The notes under the pieces are model-generated. The model was not told where the DNA came from, made no database searches, and saw only the letters and a list, made by a program, of their open reading frames with translations. A stretch of DNA of 8,681 nucleotides from an uncultured Flavobacteriales bacterium (GTDB lineage: Bacteria > Bacteroidota > Bacteroidia > Palsa-965): assembly GCA_937974275.1 (NCBI GenBank), contig CALJIF010000115.1:1-8681 (forward strand), in the 5' to 3' direction. The position numbers and the translations under genes were made by a program. Below are positions 7,041 through 8,681 of the stretch, piece after piece (position 1 is the first letter of the stretch; every line of letters begins with the position of its first letter).

Positions 7041-7273
7041 TTGCGCTCTGTTTACTAATACTCAATTTCAATCCTTTGATACAGCAGCATTTGTCTGTGC
7101 TATATCTTTCTAAAAACACCCCTTTCATTTGAGATAAATGCAGCGCCATCAAGGGCAAATGCGGTTAATATTATTCCTAGGTCTAGAAGCCAGTGGGGTC
7201 GAAGACCCGATGTATCTTCATGAAAATTTTATAATAAATTAATTAATTTGGTAAGACTGTAACACGTTTCCAA
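7041..7273. other. Non-coding spacer between mnmE and the SIR2 gene
   Basis: 233 bases with no convincing gene. It contains two abutting palindromes, CCTAGG and TCTAGA (7176-7187), a short perfect hairpin (7196-7208), and a very AT-rich run (7218-7250) leading to the SIR2 start. TTAATTTG (7243-7250) is one mismatch from the -7 element TAnnTTTG and would give a leader of roughly 17 bases for the SIR2 gene, but no -33 is evident. No T-run terminator follows mnmE. Confidence 0.5.
7196..7208. repeat. Short perfect hairpin GGGTC-GAA-GACCC
   Basis: A five-base-pair GC-rich stem with a three-base loop, standing out from the AT-rich surroundings. There is no T-run on either side, so it is not a standard intrinsic terminator. 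It could be the tip of a REP-like palindromic repeat, a recombinase binding feature or chance. Only the inverted repeat is certain. Confidence 0.6.
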
Positions 7274-8251
7274 ATGAAAAGAATTGTCTTAGTCTTGGGC
7301 GCAGGGGCCAGTAATGCATTTAACAGTAAGATGGAACTGGGAAGTGATTTAACAGAAGGAATATGTAGCAGAGTTTTCAGAGAACCGGCCCCCTATCTTT
7401 CAAAAGTGTTATTAGCAGCCGGATATGACCCTATTATTCTTGATAGTTATAGAGAGGATCTGACCGAATACATACGAAAAAAGAGAGATGCTAAGAAATC
7501 GTACAGTATTGATGATTTTATGGAGCAATATGAGCATAAGCAAAGTTATCTCGACATAACTAAAATGATGATTTTGCTTCATGTGCTCGGATATGAAGGA
7601 CCTTGTTTAAGCGATGCAACTTTCTTAAAAGACACTTGGCTCACTGAACTCGATAAGTACTTATCGGCACATCACATTTTAAGTAATGAGAATCACAAAT
7701 TGGAATTCAACATTGTTACTTTCAATTATGATCGTTTGGTGGAAGAATTTCTGTTCAGAAAAAACGGCCATTTGGTTGAGGACTTTTGTGATAAACATGT
7801 TCATCACGTTTACGGGAAAGTCTCTCATTTACCGTGGCAAAATAAGGTACTCAAAAGATTTTTTGATAAAAATGAATTAGCACCTTATATACATTTTGGT
7901 CACCCTAATTATGACTATAAAAATGTTCAACTTTACTCTACGGGAATAAATTTAATTTACGAAAGAAGTCAAATTACGAATGTGCTATTCAAATGTGCCA
8001 TTAGCAATGCCGATACGGTGCTATTTATGGGCTTCGGATTTGATGAAAAGAACTTAGAAGTTTTAGGTATTACGTCAATGAAAACGGAAACTCTTAAAGG
8101 CAAGAAATGGATTGCCCATGTTTATGGATGTCATAACCCTCATATTGAAAATTTACGGCAAACAATGTTTCACGGACTACTCCAGACGGTTTATAAACGC
8201 GACTGCACAGAATTCATTCAACAGGAATTAGGAAGGGAGTTTATTTCGTAG
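7274..8251 (+). CDS. SIR2-like NAD-binding domain protein, probable antiphage defence component
   Basis: 325 residues forming a single SIR2-like (Rossmann) domain. VLGAGASNAFN (7-17) is the NAD-binding glycine loop. SIDDFMEQY (78-86) is the short helix motif typical of this group. NIVTFNYDRLVEEFL (146-160) carries the TFNYD motif with Asn151 and Asp153. VHHVYG (176-181) holds the likely catalytic His178. ADTVLFMGFGFDEKNLEVL (246-264) is the C-terminal GFGF-D-N motif. No zinc-binding cysteine pairs are present, unlike true sirtuin deacetylases; proteins of this shape in Thoeris ThsA, DSR, SIR2-HerA and short-Argonaute systems are NADases that deplete NAD+ on phage infection. The NADase role here is inferred from that family. 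ATG 7274 lies directly before the first strand. It is AT-rich in places (25% GC in 7861-7920 by hand count) compared with mnmE, and lies 66 bases before a DUF262 gene on the same strand, so they are probably co-transcribed. No extra sensor domain is visible. Confidence 0.9.
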   Translation: MKRIVLVLGAGASNAFNSKMELGSDLTEGICSRVFREPAPYLSKVLLAAGYDPIILDSYREDLTEYIRKKRDAKKSYSIDDFMEQYEHKQSYLDITKMMILLHVLGYEGPCLSDATFLKDTWLTELDKYLSAHHILSNENHKLEFNIVTFNYDRLVEEFLFRKNGHLVEDFCDKHVHHVYGKVSHLPWQNKVLKRFFDKNELAPYIHFGHPNYDYKNVQLYSTGINLIYERSQITNVLFKCAISNADTVLFMGFGFDEKNLEVLGITSMKTETLKGKKWIAHVYGCHNPHIENLRQTMFHGLLQTVYKRDCTEFIQQELGREFIS

Positions 8252-8317
8252 TTAATTAAAACACCCAGAATAATGTTGCTTTAACTTAATCCTCAAATTC
8301 AAAGACAACACCATAAT

Positions 8318-8681
8318 ATGCAGAAATACTCCGTCAATCAACACCAAATATCCACCTTCCTTGCCTTCGTAAAGGATGGACAAATAGCAATTCCTGAAGT
8401 ACAACGCCCCTTCGTTTGGGACAACACCAAGGTTAGAGACTTAATGGATTCTTTGTACAAAGGTTATCCGATTGGATATGTCATTACATGGCAGAATCCT
8501 AATGTGCGATTGAAAGACGGTAAACTGTCCGAGGGAAAGAAAATTTTGATTGATGGGCAGCAACGTATTACTGCGCTACGGGCAGCTATCTTGGGCGAAT
8601 ACGTCATCAACAAGGATTACGATAAAGTAAGAATTAAGATTGGTTTTAATCCTCAGACTACGGTATTTGAGGTCCAGAACC
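8318..8681 (+). CDS. DUF262 (GmrSD N-terminal type) protein, cut by the window edge
   Basis: The first 121 codons are visible; the gene runs off the right edge. IPEVQRPFVW (25-34), followed by DLMDSLYKGYPIG (41-53), and ILIDGQQRITAL (76-87) with the DGQQR signature are the hallmarks of DUF262, a ParB/Srx-like nucleotide-binding domain. It is found in GmrS of the type IV restriction enzyme GmrSD, in SspE, in BrxU and in many uncharacterised defence proteins, often fused to a DUF1524 HNH nuclease domain. Whether such a nuclease is fused here cannot be seen. ATG 8318 is chosen because an in-frame TAA lies at 8282-8284 with no ATG between. There is no Shine-Dalgarno, as for its neighbours. It follows the SIR2 gene at 66 bases. 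A type IV restriction-like or other DNA-targeting role is an inference from the family. Confidence 0.9.
   Translation, partial: MQKYSVNQHQISTFLAFVKDGQIAIPEVQRPFVWDNTKVRDLMDSLYKGYPIGYVITWQNPNVRLKDGKLSEGKKILIDGQQRITALRAAILGEYVINKDYDKVRIKIGFNPQTTVFEVQN

Noticed and set aside
7015..7149. A minus-strand open frame of about 44 codons crossing the mnmE end
   Set aside because: It overlaps mnmE antisense, has a Cys-Cys-Cys run and no recognisable pattern, and is short enough to be chance.
7196..7208. Intrinsic terminator for mnmE
   Set aside because: No T-run follows on the plus strand, and the hairpin is more than 150 bases past the stop.
7193..7210. Resemblance of GGGGTCGAAGACCCG to a tRNA T-arm
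   Set aside because: The stem and seven-base loop do not fit (the loop is three bases when paired), and there is no acceptor stem, anticodon arm or CCA around it.
8273..8284. An ATG at 8273 in frame with the DUF262 gene
   Set aside because: The frame stops at TAA 8282-8284 after three codons.
1..8681. CRISPR array, integron attC site, rRNA/tRNA gene or insertion sequence
   Set aside because: No regularly spaced repeats, no paired RYYYAAC/GTTRRRY sites, no RNA gene signatures and no transposase frame were seen on either strand.

Overview
The window looks like a chromosomal segment of a Bacteroidota member, plausibly from the Flavobacteriales/Chitinophagales side. The basis is a mid-to-low GC content, the absence of convincing Shine-Dalgarno sequences before almost every gene, near-matches to the Bacteroidota -7 promoter element TAnnTTTG upstream of genes, and the style of the proteins: a CBS-domain ClC transporter, a short rhomboid, a lipoprotein with a minimal lipobox and a secreted barrel-like protein. 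This placement is an inference from composition and family style, not a database match.

Left part (1-2638): two ion-transport genes are arranged back to back. A CPA-type cation:proton antiporter (minus strand, its 3' end beyond the left edge) and a ClC-family chloride transporter with two C-terminal CBS domains (plus strand) both start with GTG, 19 bases apart. The junction carries a perfect 8-bp inverted repeat whose arms also match the -7 promoter element. The ClC protein lacks the internal proton glutamate.

Middle part (2635-5475): a compact minus-strand gene row, read right to left: secreted beta-barrel-like protein, small lipoprotein (1-base stop/start overlap, with a tandemly duplicated start region), rhomboid intramembrane protease, and a class IV PLP-dependent aminotransferase. 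It ends tail to tail with the ClC gene, the two stop codons sharing the palindrome TTAA. A 173-bp divergent spacer (5476-5648) separates this row from mnmE.

Right part (5649-8681): mnmE, the tRNA-U34 modification GTPase, is complete. Its last 18 bases match at 16 positions the trmE 3'-end attachment site that I recall for SGI1-type integrative elements. After a 233-bp spacer comes accessory DNA: a stand-alone SIR2-like NAD-binding protein and the start of a DUF262 (GmrSD N-terminal type) protein cut by the right edge. This pair, just downstream of a known integration target, is the best candidate for an antiviral defence system or the left end of a mobile defence island. No integrase, CRISPR array, rRNA, tRNA or insertion sequence is visible.
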